From positions 1 to 12,245 of the forward strand of contig CAIXEV010000167.1 in NCBI GenBank assembly GCA_903918555.1: a stretch of DNA of 12,245 bases, read 5' to 3'. The DNA is from an uncultured bacterium (GTDB lineage Bacteria > Planctomycetota > Phycisphaerae > Phycisphaerales > SM1A02). Within the stretch, counting starts at the first letter, position 1. Each line of letters opens with the position of its first letter. The notes below the pieces were generated by a model, which searched no databases, was not told where the DNA came from, and saw only the letters and a program-made list of their open reading frames with translations. The translations under genes and the position numbers were made by a program. Positions 12,032 to 12,245 of this stretch are shown piece by piece.

Positions 12032-12245
12032 TCAGGATCGCGTGAGCCTGCGGAACTTGAGGCGATGCGGCTGCAGCGCGTCTTCGCCGAAGCGCTTGCG
12101 GCGCTCCTCCTCGTAGCTCGCCCAGTTTCCGGTGTGGAAGTGGATCTTCGCGTCGCCTTCGAACGCGATGATGTGCGTCGCGAGGCGGTCGAGGAACCAG
12201 CGGTCGTGGCTGATGATGACGGCGGTGCCCGCGAAGTTCTCGAGC
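12032..12245 (-). CDS. ettA: ABC-F ATPase, EttA-type translation factor (partial, C-terminal end only)
   Basis: EttA binds the ribosomal E site and gates entry into translation elongation according to the ATP/ADP ratio. Only the last 70 residues are in the window; the rest runs off the right edge. Visible is the end of the second ABC domain: GTAVIISHDRWFLDRLATHIIAFEGD (residues 6-31 of the visible part), with the H-loop His in ISHDRWFLDR. It continues with HFHTGNWASYEEERRKRFG (36-53), which matches the E. coli EttA GNFTEYEEYKKRTLG region, and DALQPHRLKFRRL (55-67), which matches the EttA tail DALEPKRIKYKRI. This tail separates EttA from other ABC-F members such as Uup. The stop is TGA at 12034-12032, followed by a G/C hairpin. 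Confidence 0.9.
   Translation of the reverse strand, partial: LENFAGTAVIISHDRWFLDRLATHIIAFEGDAKIHFHTGNWASYEEERRKRFGEDALQPHRLKFRRLTRS

Overview
The window reads as a chromosomal segment of a high-G+C, Gram-negative bacterium, most likely a member of the Planctomycetota (perhaps the Phycisphaerae). The assignment is inferred from four things: a fused LpxC-FabZ protein; a BamA with a long insertion right after its first barrel strand, ending in an AFRGAGQ-like stretch as I recall it from planctomycetal BamA proteins; two diverged Skp/OmpH paralogues in tandem; and two family-less proteins next to lpxA. No 16S or other taxonomic marker is present, so this is not proven.

Layout. 1-927 (minus) is the N-terminal part of gcvT (glycine cleavage T protein), cut by the left edge. 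A short divergent spacer follows. 1010-8442 (plus) is an outer-membrane biogenesis block: bamA, two ompH/skp-like chaperone genes, lpxD, a lpxC-fabZ fusion and lpxA. 8605-10002 (plus) holds two genes I cannot assign, behind a 162-bp spacer with an inverted repeat and three phased TGTCA boxes. 9996-10133 is a tandem array of 14- and 16-bp units between convergent genes. 10173-11870 (minus) holds an M24 Xaa-Pro peptidase-like gene, preceded in the same direction by a small protein that aligns to beta-carbonic anhydrase but lacks every zinc ligand. 12032-12245 (minus) is the C-terminal end of an EttA-type ABC-F protein, cut by the right edge.

How the genes work together. LpxA, LpxC and LpxD catalyse the first, second and third steps of lipid A synthesis. 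FabZ supplies the acyl-ACP pathway that competes with LpxA and LpxD for 3-hydroxyacyl-ACP. BamA inserts beta-barrel proteins into the outer membrane, and Skp-like chaperones escort them across the periplasm. The whole block therefore builds the outer membrane. From ompH2 to lpxA the genes overlap or are 9 bp apart, which suggests one coupled transcript.

Odd features. The tetranucleotide ACGT is nearly absent (two copies found by manual scan of the whole window). Asp, Asn and His codons switch from C-ending to T-ending just before Val codons, consistent with avoidance or methylation decay of ACGT. There are two short tandem arrays, GGAACCCC-type between the ompH genes and TGAGTCATCGCGAGGG-type after the second unknown gene. 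I found no CRISPR, transposon, phage, tRNA or rRNA, and no convincing new multi-gene system. The best leads are the degenerate carbonic anhydrase, the ACGT depletion and the two unknown proteins. No gene-free stretch exceeds 300 bases.
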